A stretch of 64,000 nt of DNA from Raphanus sativus (taxonomy: Eukaryota; Streptophyta; Magnoliopsida; Brassicales; Brassicaceae), in NCBI RefSeq assembly GCF_000801105.2, contig NC_079515.1, positions 19,429,407 to 19,493,406 of the forward strand, read 5' to 3'. The position numbers were made by a program, and so were the translations under genes. Below, in pieces: positions 12,514 to 23,240 of the stretch. Position 1 is the stretch's first letter, and every line of letters starts with the position of its first letter. The notes beneath the pieces are model-generated. The model made no database searches, was not told where the DNA came from, and saw only the letters and a list, made by a program, of their open reading frames with translations.

Positions 12514-13292
12514 GGTTATTGGAAGAAAAATTTGTGTAGAATTTGTGAATTTTAAAGTTGATGAAAATTTTAAGTTATATGGATTAAAATATATATATAT
12601 ATATATATATATGTTAACTTAAAATTTTGATCATGAGTTTTTGTTACTTCATAAATTTGTGTTATTTGTTTTCTATCATTCATTTTGTAAAATAATTAAA
12701 ACATCCCAAAATTTAAAATAAATAAATAAATACTTAAAATTTACAAATAAAAATTAAAAAAATAGTTTAAAAATAATTTTAGAACTTCAAAATAAAAATT
12801 TTGAAAAACAAATTGTAAAAATTGAAAACAAAACTGTATTACATGAAACGAAAAATAAAAAAAATTAAAAAATATAAAAAGTTTGAATTCAAAAACACAC
12901 ATTCAAAATTCATAATTTTTTATTTTTATTTAATGATAAAACAATAAAAATATAACTATACATTCAAAAAGTAATTATATACAATGAGGTTCAATTTGGG
13001 TTAGTACAAAAGATATTTGGCAAGAATGATTATTTTGTTTTCTAGATACATATGATATTTCAAAAGTCATATGAGTAAAAATAGAGATAATTCATGTCCC
13101 AATAACAAAAGATTATTTAGAATTACAGAATCAACAACAACGTAACTTTTTAAATAACAAGAGATTTTAATAGATTTTGAAAATTCTCAAACCAATAGCA
13201 AAGAGTTTTACAAAAATTGTTAAAATCAATAAATTAATAATAATGGAATCTCAAAATTTCTAAAGTTGATGAGAATTCATTTGCCAATAACC
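12514..13292. mobile_element. Possible non-autonomous DNA transposon
   Basis: The ends GGTTATTGG (12514-12522) and CCAATAACC (13284-13292) are perfect inverted repeats. They enclose very AT-rich DNA with no coding capacity and an inner palindrome around a (TA)n run (12555-12645). Further inverted similarity is seen just inside the ends. No clear target-site duplication was found, so family and borders are uncertain. Confidence 0.35.
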
Positions 13293-13460
13293 CTCGTATA
13301 CTATTGGACTTCAAAATAAAATCATATTAAAAATAAATATTTTAAATAGAAAAACCCAGTATACAATTCACATATGGTAATTTAAATAAAAAATAAGTAT
13401 ATATAATTACAAAGGAAAAATAAAAATAATATTTAACTGTCATATGTACATACATTTATA

Positions 13461-13981
13461 CTAGGTGATTTTCCCGTGCTCATGCACGGATATAAATATT
13501 TATAAAATAAATACAATATAATAGCTGATTGCTATATATTTTAATTTTAAATTTAATTTATAATTTTTATGCATAATTTATATTAATAATATTGAATTAC
13601 TTTAATTCGACATATGATTTTACATATGTTATATCTAGTGGATTTATTTATCATTTAGGTATATTGGACTGCATTCAACTATAATATTTTTTATTCTAAA
13701 TATATTAAAAATTTGTTTAATTTTCTTATTTTCATTTAGGTTGGTTCTTGTCTTCTTTAATTTTAATATAATATATTATTTTAGATATACGGTTGATTAG
13801 TTTATGTTACTTAATTATTTTATGTAATCATCTAATAAATTAGATAGATATATCAAAATATTTATATTACTTTGAAAATATATATTTTTATTGTTTAAAA
13901 TTATGTTTTATAATAAATAATATTTTTTTAATATCAAAATTATCTTTCTAAAATTTTGTTTTTATAAAATCACATTATATA

Positions 13982-14034
<53 letters not shown>

Positions 14035-14838
14035 TTCATCTAAGAAACAATAAATATAAAGTAAGTATTTTATTACTTCAAAAGTATATTTTATGTTATT
14101 TAAAAATAATTTTAAATTAGAATATTAGTATCTTGTGAAATTTCCTTTTTTAATGAAATCATATTATATATACATATATTTTCAGTTTTAAATTTATAAT
14201 TTTTTCCTTTTAATATATATGTTATATGGAAAATTTTTAAAAAGACTAAAAAAAATAATAGTATTTAAATGTAATATTTTTAATTCATTAAAAGTATCAG
14301 TGTAATCAACTATCGTGAAAAATAACGTGAGCACAACACATAAGAAACTGACTTCTCAAATTATATCATAGATAGATATATATTTTTATTGTTTAAAATT
14401 ATGTTTTAAAATAAATAATATTTTTTTCTAATATCAAGATTATCTTTCTGAAATTTGTCACATTAGATACAAATATATATATTTTCATCTAAGAAACAAT
14501 AGATATAAAATAAATATTTATTACTTCAAAATTATAATTTATGTTATTTAAAAATATTTTTAAAATAGAATACTACTATCTTGTGAAATTTCCTTTTTAA
14601 TGAAATCTTATAATATATACATATATTTTCGTTTTTTAAATTCGATTTTTAAAATTTTAAAATTTTCCTTTTTTAATATATATGTTATATGGAAAATTTC
14701 AAAAGGGAAATTTAAAAAATAATAGGTATTAAATGTAATATTTTTAATTCATTAAGGGTATCGATGTAATCAACCATCGTGAGAGTTAATGTGAGCGCGA
14801 CAACATGGAAACTAACTTCTCAAATAATATTATAGAGA
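13461..14838 (-). mobile_element. Non-autonomous Helitron, complete ends
   Basis: On the minus strand the element starts TCTCTATAATATTATTTG (from 14838) after an A and ends CTAG (13464-13461) before a T. A perfect 6-bp hairpin, CCGTGC-TCAT-GCACGG (13474-13489), lies 10 bp from the CTAG end. These are the diagnostic Helitron termini. The body is 1378 bp, AT-rich and has no helicase. It contains two diverged direct copies of a ~490-bp unit (about 13870-14370 and 14374-14838), each ending in a copy of the 5'-terminal sequence. A long (TA)n run lies at 13988-14028. Confidence 0.8.
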
Positions 14839-15239
14839 TTGATTTCAGAGTGAAAAAATACCACTTGATTCGAACCAAAGCAAAGAAACAATGTCGTTTA
14901 ACTAAAAAAAAACTCCTGACTTGATTTAAACCCAAGCAGAAAAACCTAGTCAAATATATTAAAGGAAAAATGATGGGAACACGAGGTATCGGATATCAAA
15001 TGGTTAATCATGCAAATTAAACTAGTGTAAACCTAATTACAAGAATTATATGTTATGTATGGCAATATTCCTCAACTTAATGATGTAATATAGTTAACAT
15101 CACGAGTTTAATTTCATTCATCAAAAAGTGTTAGAGACCGTTTATATCTCTCATTTTATCAATCAAAATATGACGTACTTCCCGGTAATTTAACTAAAAT
15201 TAGATTTTGATCCGTATTTTAAAAGCGTAAGAATATTTT
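14839..15239. other. Intergenic DNA
   Basis: AT-rich. No supported gene or element border. Confidence 0.5.
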
Positions 15240-15960
15240 AACAAAATCTAATTACAAAACCAATATGTTTGATAAATTTTTTATAGGTAGTGCTTTAAAA
15301 TTTTTATTTTAGTGTATTGAAACATTATTTAATTATATTATTTTATTTATATTAAATATGAAAGTTATATAAGATATTATTTAATTTTGTTTTTAATTAT
15401 TTTAATATGTTTTTATTAACTTTTAATAAAATTTCTGTAATTCGTTTGATTAATTGTGTAGTAATACTTATTTGATCAATTTTTTATTATAAAACTTATT
15501 TGATGTCAATTATTATTTTATTTATATTTTCATAAACAAAATTGCATTTATTTAAACATAGTTAAACTTTTGTATTAGATTCTTATTTTTAGATTATTTT
15601 TATTCTTAAAAGTATATAATTAATAATTATGTTTGGTTTAAGTTGACATCAAACAAGTTTTAAACAAATAAAATGTTAGAATCAATAATATAATTAAAAT
15701 TTATTGAATAAGTATATATTACACCATTAATCAAACGAATTAAGAAATTTTATTAAAAGTTCATAAGAAAACAGATTAAAATAAATTAAAAACAAAGTTA
15801 CATGATATCCATCTTATATAACTTTCACATTTGTATATACAAAAATAATATAATTATATAGTTTTCAAATACACTAAAATAAAAATGTTAAAAAACTACT
15901 TATAGAAAAATGTTAGAACATATTGATTTGTAGATTAGCTTTATTGGTTTGAAGATATGG
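15240..15960. repeat. Long imperfect inverted repeat (foldback element)
   Basis: The left half (about 15240-15580) and right half (about 15600-15960) are reverse complements with mismatches. Matching pairs include ACCAATATG (15261-15269) with CATATTGAT near 15920, TTCGTTTGATTAAT (15441-15454) with ATTAATCAAACGAA (15727-15740), and TTATTTGATGTCAA (15498-15511) with TTGACATCAAACAA (15641-15654). There is almost no spacer. No protein is encoded. It fits a foldback-type DNA element or large MITE, and a transcript would form a hairpin of some 340 bp. Confidence 0.6.
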
Positions 15961-16775
15961 TTTTATTGGTTTTAAAGCAAAATAATTGTAATGACATGTA
16001 CAATTTTAACAAAGCATGTTATCTCATGTAGTGGGAGTGTGCGACGGATTGCGACAGATTGCAATGTAAACAATAAACTGCATCCAATAATTTTCTTAGA
16101 GAAAAAAAGAAATTTACTCAAAAGAATTCATAACCACAATTTTTTTAATATATCAGTGAAATGGAAGAAAACTAACGAATCAGTTTGTCCTATGAATGCG
16201 TTAGAAAACATTGTATTATTAATGTCTCTGTTAAATGTTCTTTTTAATGTTAAATGTTCTTTTTAAGAACATGCATGTTGTAATTTATGTGTAAATAATA
16301 AACTGGAATTAACTATGGTTTGTGTGGATTTTAGTTTTGAGTGTGATATAAGTTTTTAACTTAGGAAAATATAAACATTTTTTTTTTGTCAACTGAGGTT
16401 GAAAAACATTATGTGGATTTGATGGTCTGTATTAGTTTGTATATTACATTCCAAAAAAGGAAATAATTCATCGTCCTAAAGAATTAAATTTCAATAAAGA
16501 GCCCATCGATTTAACGGAGTGGAAGAAGAGCGATAATTGAGGCCCATACAGTTCTGGCTAATAAGTCCAAATAATCGGAACGGTTAGCGAAGTAGCAGAG
16601 AGAGAAGCTAAGAGACGACATCAAACTCTATAATAAGTGTTTCAATCCCAAAAGGAAGGTTTCTCTCAGTATCATGTAGGATTGTTTTCGAGTTCTACTC
16701 CTCGCTCTGACCCAAATCAGCTCTCTTTATCTACCAAGAGATCGAATTGTTTGTTGTAGTTGTCACATAACGTAG
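15961..16775. other. NAC017 upstream region
   Basis: Noncoding. The open frame 15991-16266 has no domain. The stretch from about 16560 has less A+T and contains likely 5' UTR sequence. No defined promoter element claimed. Confidence 0.4.
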
Positions 16776-16899
16776 ATGGCGGATCCTCCCCCAAATTCAT
16801 GTTTCAAAGAGGGTAAATTCACGGCGCCGGGGTTTCGATTCCACCCGACAGACGAGGAGCTTGTCATGTATTATCTCAAGAGGAAGATCTACAGAAAAA

Positions 16900-19426
16900 T
16901 GAGACGGGAATTCCGGATAGATAAATCCCAAGCTAGGAATCCTACTGTGGATTCGAAGAACGGGTAAACAAAGGTGTAGGAGATGATCACTGAGGTAGAA
17001 GGATCAACTCGAAAACCAGAGTTCGAATGATGCGAAGTTCTTTGTATGAACTTAGCAAGTAACTTGAGAGATAAGCAATAGGTTTTAAGAAAGCTTTATT
17101 GATTGATTGAATAAAACCCTTGCCGTAAGGTTACATTATATAGAAGAAGAAATATTAAACCTAATTAAGAAAAGGAAAGATAAACTTATAAGGAAAAGAA
17201 AAACTTAAAAAGATAGCGATAAATAAGCTTTGTGACTTCTCCTGTCACAATACTCCCTTGTTGAGAATATCCTTGTCCTCAAGGATGAAAAGCTGAATGA
17301 TTCTTTGTCAGGGGGATGCTCTTTCCACTGAGTAAGGAGTTTAGAGAAACCACAGTCTTGGCTCGGTTCTGCTAAGAGATGCATAACAAAAGCGCCAAGC
17401 AAAATCCTGCACTCATTCACAAAAGTAGCAGCTGAAACGATATTAGCATCCAAAGCAGAGTATGAGTCATAACTGGCACCAACTGAGATCTCTGTCATCT
17501 TCTTCTCAACAACCAAAATGTGTCTATCCCTCCACAAAATCAAATTCCTAGCGACCAAGATCAACCATATCGCAAAACTTCTCACTTGCCTTGGGAAACA
17601 AGTTGATGAACCATGTCCGAGGTGCACAACCGACTCAGTAGAGGAATGAAACTCTTCTTTTTCTTGTGAAAAAGGCTTCATAGCTAACATAGAGAAGCAT
17701 CTACATCTGACTTTGACTACAAAGAACATCGCTTGCACTAAGCTCGTCAATCTACCGCAAGCGTGACCTTTCTCTGACTCTTTCCACTGATCATGTGCAG
17801 TAACTACTCCACCAGGTTCCCATACTCTTGGACTGTGATCAATGAGAATGATCATCTGTTCCTTACACTCCCAGCCATAGCTTTCAAACTCGATCAACGC
17901 TGCTAAGTTAAAATCAGTGCATACCTGAATCTTTGACGTCGATTGATTACTCCAACCTCGAGTTTCCTTTGCCAATGGGATGGATATCCTTATGATTTTC
18001 TGTATATAAGTCCCATGAGTCTTTGTAGTTAACCCCAACACTTCATCACAATTGACGTACTGCTCTAAACATTCAAGAGAAAATCCAATCCCAAGAGCAG
18101 TGGTCATGATTTCGTGAAACCGAGCATCCATATCTCCAAAAGGCCTTGAGAATATCTTCTCATCTCTCTCATCTCTACTGCATCTAATCTCATGAGGTCT
18201 CCATTGCACAACCTGCAACTTCTTGTTCCTGACAGTCTCTAGATTCCAAACGTGTAGAAAACTCTTAGCCATATACTCCCCATGTTTGTACTTGAAGCTC
18301 CATGATTTGGGACGTTTTTGTTGCTTCAAGAACAGATTCCAGCAACTTGTATCCACTGAATGAAACAAATCAAAGGAATTTACCCCTCTTTCACGTTTCT
18401 GGTGCTTATTTGCTTTCTGAAACTCTGTGGCTAAATCTTTTAGAAGGACACAGTGAGCCTCCAGAACTGAATCCATAAGCTCAAACTTTCCATGTTCTTG
18501 AATAGGAAGATCAACCCAAATCGTTTCTGTGCTGTGTGTGATGTGGGTAACTTCTTTTTGTTGGATTGTGTTGCAGAAACTATCTGTTCCTTGAGATTGT
18601 GTTGCTGGCTTATTTATTAACACACCAGGTTCCCATACACGATTTGCCTCTTGAGATTGTCTGCCCACCATGTGTTCGATCTTATTTCCAAGAGAGACGC
18701 ACATGTTTTCTGCTGCAACACTTTTGTTTTGATCTTCTTTCTGTCCTGCAACATCAAAGATCTGCAAATCTGAAGTGAGACTCTCCAGCGATTCAGAGGA
18801 AGAATCTGGTTTCATCATTGTTTTGGTAACAAACTCATCAGATACGACTTCAACCAAGGGGCTCTCGTCACTTCCAGTCACGATGGGTTCGTCATCACTT
18901 TCGATCATGATAATCTCCACCCCTTTGTGCTTCAAATCATGATGACCAGGTGTATCTAGGTCTTCACAAAAGATGCATAATCCACTTGACATCCTGTCAT
19001 AAATTTCCTCACATGAATACTTCAGAGGAATAGCCATAGAAACAGGTTTGCCGAGGAAAGACTGCTCTGATACCAATGAGACGGGAATTCCGGATAGATA
19101 AATCCCAAGCTAGGAATCCTACTGTGGATTCGAAGAACGGGTAAACAAAGGTGTAGGAGATGATCACTGAGGTAGAAGGATCAACTCGAAAACCAGAGTT
19201 CGAATGATGCGAAGTTCTTTGTATGAACTTAGCAAGTAACTTGAGAGATAAGCAATAGGTTTTAAGAAAGCTTTATTGATTGATTGAATAAAACCCTTGC
19301 CGTAAGGTTACATTATATAGAAGAAGAAATATTAAACCTAATTAAGAAAAGGAAAGATAAACTTATAAGGAAAAGAAAAACTTAAAAAGATAGCGATAAA
19401 TAAGCTTTGTGACTTCTCCTGTCACA
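16900..19426 (-). mobile_element. Young non-autonomous LTR retrotransposon, gypsy-related
   Basis: Direct repeats 16900-17249 and 19077-19426 are both 350 bp and I found no difference between them. They start TG and end CA, and the whole is flanked by AAAAA (16895-16899 and 19427-19431). On the minus strand the upstream LTR (19426-19077) is followed one base later by TGGTATCAGAGC, the initiator-tRNA-Met primer site. A purine-rich CAAGGGAG lies just before the other LTR (complement of 17252-17261). The 1.8-kb interior holds one long open frame and no protease, reverse transcriptase or integrase, so the element must rely on enzymes from elsewhere. It lies antisense to NAC017. Matching LTRs imply very recent insertion. 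Confidence 0.95.
17205..19037 (-). CDS. 610-residue ORF of unknown function in the LTR element
   Basis: The frame is open up to the LTR boundary, but the part before ATG 19037-19035 is only a reading of the primer-binding site, so I place the start there. The stop is inside the 3' LTR. Near the N-terminus YDRMSSGLCIFCEDLDTPGH resembles the zinc knuckle found in gypsy Gag of the type LCxxCxExxxPGH, followed by HKGVEIIMIE. This suggests a relic of the Gag C-terminus. The remaining ~550 residues have no catalytic motif of protease, RT, RNase H or integrase. The words RVWEPGVLI and RVWEPGGVV occur twice, about 270 residues apart. A hydrophobic stretch (VRSFAIWLILVARNLILW) may be buried or membrane-associated. 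Its openness fits recent activity or selection. I cannot name a function. Confidence 0.7.
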   Translation of the reverse strand: MAIPLKYSCEEIYDRMSSGLCIFCEDLDTPGHHDLKHKGVEIIMIESDDEPIVTGSDESPLVEVVSDEFVTKTMMKPDSSSESLESLTSDLQIFDVAGQKEDQNKSVAAENMCVSLGNKIEHMVGRQSQEANRVWEPGVLINKPATQSQGTDSFCNTIQQKEVTHITHSTETIWVDLPIQEHGKFELMDSVLEAHCVLLKDLATEFQKANKHQKRERGVNSFDLFHSVDTSCWNLFLKQQKRPKSWSFKYKHGEYMAKSFLHVWNLETVRNKKLQVVQWRPHEIRCSRDERDEKIFSRPFGDMDARFHEIMTTALGIGFSLECLEQYVNCDEVLGLTTKTHGTYIQKIIRISIPLAKETRGWSNQSTSKIQVCTDFNLAALIEFESYGWECKEQMIILIDHSPRVWEPGGVVTAHDQWKESEKGHACGRLTSLVQAMFFVVKVRCRCFSMLAMKPFSQEKEEFHSSTESVVHLGHGSSTCFPRQVRSFAIWLILVARNLILWRDRHILVVEKKMTEISVGASYDSYSALDANIVSAATFVNECRILLGAFVMHLLAEPSQDCGFSKLLTQWKEHPPDKESFSFSSLRTRIFSTREYCDRRSHKAYLSLSF

Positions 19427-21436
19427 AAAAAGGCTTACTGTCAATGCCATCGGCGTCGTCGATGTTTACAAGATCGAACCCGACGACTTGCCTGGTAATA
19501 AATTACAATGTTACCTTTTCATGGTTTCTCAGTTTTTTTTTTTTTTTTGATATTTGGGTCTCTGAAAGTTTTCATTTTTACTGAAACAGGTCAGTCGGTG
19601 TTGAAGACAGGAGAACGACAGTGGTTCTACTTCACACCAAGGAGCAGGAAGTATCCAAACGCAGCTAGGTCGGGTAGAGGCACTCCAACTGGGTATTGGA
19701 AGGCTACAGGGAAGGATCGAGTCATTTTCTACAACTCCAGATCGGTTGGACTTAAGAAGACTCTTGTTTTCTATAGAGGTAAGGCACCTACTGGTGAGCG
19801 TACTGACTGGGTTATGCATGAGTACACTATGAATGAAGAAGAACTCGACCGTTGTAATAACGCCAAGGTATTATTATTATTTATTACCCATCATCTCTTT
19901 AGTTTTGTTCTCTATTAGTTGGATCTGATTTAGATTTTTCTACCTTCAGGATTACTATGCTCTGTATAAGCTGTTCAAGAAAAGTGGGTCTGGTCCCAAG
20001 AACGGTGAGGATTATGGTGCTCCCTTCCAAGAAGAAGAATGGCTTGATGATGATGATGATAGTGAAGATGGTGATGATATTGCTGTGCCTGAGGAACCTC
20101 TTGTTCGTCATGAGGATACTCCTTGTGTGGATAACGGCAGACTTTTCGAGCCTGTAAATGTTCAGTTAGATGATTTCGAGGAGATTCTCAATGGATTCCC
20201 ACGTGCACCTTTGGTTCCTCAGAGCTGTATTGATGGCATTGCTTTTAGTGTTCCCCTGGTTAGTTCCTTCTCTCTCTTAATAAGGAAGAGGAAGATGGTT
20301 TTTGCTACCAATCTATAGGATGAATCCTTATTTTCCATGTTTATTTGGTTCTGCTTTTTTACTCACCGCGTAGATAAATTTACTCGCAGGTTAACAGCGA
20401 AGAAGAGCTGCAGAGCACGTTGGTAAATAATTCTTCTGGGGAGTTTCTTAGTCCCCAGCAGACGGGAGGGTTCTTGCCGAACGGCGAGCCATACATCAGG
20501 CCCTCGAGCTCTGCTGTTGAGCCTTTTGTGTTTGAGAAGGAGGATTACATTGAAGTGGATGATCTTCTGGCCCCTGAACTCGGAGCTTCTTCAGTTGAGA
20601 GACCTGCACAGTTCTTGAACCCTGGTGAATTTGGAGACTTTAGCGAGTTTGACCAATTGTTCCATGACGTTTCCATGTCTTTGGATATGGAACCTATTGC
20701 TCAGGAAACTTCTGTGCATCCGTCTTCTCCGTGTAAATTTGCCGACAACACATCCAACGAGAAACAGCATTTCCTTAATCAGCAGTTCCAGGACCAGATC
20801 CCTGAGAACAAGGTGAACAACAATGATTTCACTGACGATGTGTGGTTTCAAGATGATGATGATGATCAGGCTGTTCTCTTTGATCAACCACAATCTATTA
20901 CTTCTGGATCATTCGCGCCTCTGCCCTCATCAGGTACTTAAAACTCATTCTCGTATGAAAGCATTCACCATGTGATGTATATGATAGATATTCTACTCTT
21001 TGATGCTTATCAAACTCTCTTGTTATAATCTTTAAACGCAATAGCTATACGTTGATACTCTGTGAACACTATTTGCATAGGTGTGATGCCTGGTACTGCA
21101 AACGTAAATGCCCAAGACCAGGAAGGTGAGAATGGTGGTGGAACAAGCCCCTTCACATCGGCTCTGTGGGCATTCATGGATTCAATACCTTCAACGCCAG
21201 CCTCTGCGTGTGAGGGTCCTATAAACCGGACCTTTGTGCGTATGTCTAGCTTTAGCCGTATCAGGTTCAGTGGAAAGGCTAATGGAACTCCGTCAGTGAC
21301 TAGTACCGTAGTAGTAGCAAAGAAGCGTAGGAGAAACAGAGGGTTTCTTCTCTTATCAATTGTGGGTGCTTTGTGTGCCATCTTCTGGGTGTTCATAGCC
21401 ACGGTTGGAGCCTCCGGGAGACCAGTCTTGTCGTGA

Positions 21437-21819
21437 AAGCTGGTTTTGTTGTACCAGGTTTATCTAATTACATGTAAGTTAGAAAAAAACCATGATTATG
21501 TTAATCATGGAATAATTATTGAGCTATTCTAGTATATGAGTCTTTGAATGTGTACGTAGTTTGAAAGAGTAAAGAATGTTAAATTGCTGATAAAAGAGTT
21601 CTGTTTATTCTTGATTGTTCAATGCTTTTTGTTTGCATATCTTCTGGTTTCTCTTCTCGGTATTCACAAAGCCGCACAAGATAAGTTTCCAGAATCAACA
21701 GTCATTATAAGATAAGGTAAGGTGTACAGACTGTTTTGTTTGGATTGATCACAAAGCATTATCATGAAAAGGTATGCTGAATCATCTTTGTCGTGTGGCT
21801 GATGATGAAGTGGTGAACA
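21437..21819. other. NAC017 3' flank
   Basis: Noncoding DNA after the stop at 21434-21436; probably includes the 3' UTR. Nothing else supported. Confidence 0.4.
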
Positions 21820-22245
21820 AGAAGAAAACTCCATCTTTGATCTTAATAAGGGGCCATTCTTGTATTAATTCCCTTGGACAGTCTTTCGTAACAAGCGAAT
21901 TGCAAATGAGTCCTTGGTCTTGAGGTTCCTCTGAAATAGTGAGCAATGAGTTTGTTAAGTAGATTGGTGATGTGACTCCTCAAGTTTCCATATCTTCATT
22001 ATTGCATTCCTCCTGAGAAATGGTTCTAACCTAAAAACATGTCATCTACATTAAATGGAGCAAAGTCAATACACTGAAAGTATGAGAAATGTAGAACTCA
22101 CCTGGTAACTCAAGCTCATAGGCATTGTTACTGAAGCGTTTGAAAGGACCATATCTTCTAGTCGCTAGCTTGAACCTCTTATGGTTTGGAAACCTCTTTG
22201 TTTTCATATGAAACCAAACTCAGTTTCATAGGTGTAAATGTAAGC
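21820..22245 (-). pseudogene. Ty3/gypsy integrase C-terminal remnant
   Basis: The complement of about 22190-22080 reads RFPNHKRFKLATRRYGPFKR, then NNAYELELPGE. This is the RFP..K.KL..R..GPFKV....NAY.LELP pattern at the end of gypsy integrase, just before the linker. A second segment (FAPFNVDDMF, complement of about 22050-22020) is in another frame and fits the usual continuation. Stops and frame changes show decay. No LTR was located, so only a fragment remains. Confidence 0.6.
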
Positions 22246-22451
22246 TCCTTAAACCCCTTGGTTGCTTGCTTCTTTTTTGCTTCTTTTATTGCTCAATGCT
22301 TTCTTTTAAATATATATTTTAAAATTGTTCTTTGACCTTTTGATATGCATCTTTGTCACCAACTCAGCTTTTGGCTCACTTGTTCTCTTTGAGGCAGTGG
22401 TGATTGTTAACCAAAAAATAATCAGTTTAATTGTAATATATACCAAGGCTT

Positions 22452-22983
22452 GGAGCATCTCCAACATCCCCTCATTTTTTGAAGGCTTTTGCACTCCAAC
22501 AGACTCTTATCCCTTCAAATTATAAGGAGATGAACAATAGGTCCTCAAATTTGAGGAAACACTGTTGAGACCCTTAAAACACTATTTACTTTTCACTTCA
22601 GTCCCTATAATTATATATATTTGACAATAGCATGAATAACTTTTTATATATCATATTTTAGTACTTATTGTTATATTTTCTTAAAACTATCTTGATTAAA
22701 ATTATTTTGTTAACATTTTTTATACTACTTATAGTTATATTTAATTATATATTTATTTTTTTTCTCAAAAATATTTTATTTTAATATGATTCAAATAGTA
22801 TGTTATTTTTATTTTTGAAAGTTTAATGATTATTATTAATTATTGATAGTATTTAGGAGTAAAGTGTAAATTGTGAATTTTTCTAAAAGTAAATTTGAGG
22901 GTGATTGTTGGAGAACCATCTCTTCATCCTTTTATTTTAAGGGTGGACCCTATTAAAAATGAGGGAGTTTATCGGAGATGATG
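22452..22983. mobile_element. MITE with GGAGCATCTCC-type ends
   Basis: The left end GGAGCATCTCCAACATCCC and the complement of the right end (CATCTCCGATAAACTCCC, 22979-22962) match as terminal inverted repeats of ~25 bp with a few mismatches. The inside is AT-rich and noncoding. The target-site duplication was not clear, so the superfamily is unassigned. Confidence 0.5.
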
Positions 22984-23240
22984 TTAGTTATCACAGTTAA
23001 ACGTTCACGCATATCATTAGTGTAAAAAGGTAAAAATGTAAAAATACGAGGGTATTCTACAAAGACGGCGTTTATAATACATTTTGTTGCGCAAGCTAAA
23101 AAAACTCGTTGGACAGAAGAAGGATTTTTGAGAACCAAAAAAAAAACGAAGGAGGAAAAGGGATTTGGTTTTATTGGAGAGTGTGAATTGTTGTTTAGAA
23201 GCGCCGAGATTACAAATTGGAGGGTGAATTTGAGCAGAGA

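Larger units (their letters stand above)
16776..21436 (+). pseudogene. NAC017: NAC017-like gene split by an LTR element in exon 1
   Basis: Membrane-tethered NAC factor. In Arabidopsis NAC017 (At1g34190) carries mitochondrial retrograde signals, for example to AOX1a. Exon 1 is cut after codon position ~41: left part 16776-16899, then the LTR element 16900-19426 with its AAAAA duplication, then 19432-19494. Later exons 19590-19867, 19950-20258, 20390-20933 and 21081-21436 all have sound splice sites and frame. Leaving out the insertion and one AAAAA copy gives 557 codons, the length I recall for Arabidopsis NAC017. The right side still codes the rest of the NAC domain, acidic stretches and a C-terminal membrane segment (GFLLLSIVGALCAIFWVF). 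With the insert, translation from the ATG stops inside the LTR at 16965-16967 after 63 residues. Only removal of the insert as an intron, or a downstream start, could give product. The coding sequence looks undecayed, so the break is recent. Confidence 0.88.

Noticed and set aside
16776..16967. Short 63-residue NAC-like gene
   Set aside because: It is the left part of NAC017 exon 1 reading into the LTR until a stop, not a separate gene.
17205..19076. Start of the long minus-strand ORF at the LTR border
   Set aside because: The first codon is TTG and the first residues (VSEQ) are the translated primer-binding site; the first ATG is at 19037.
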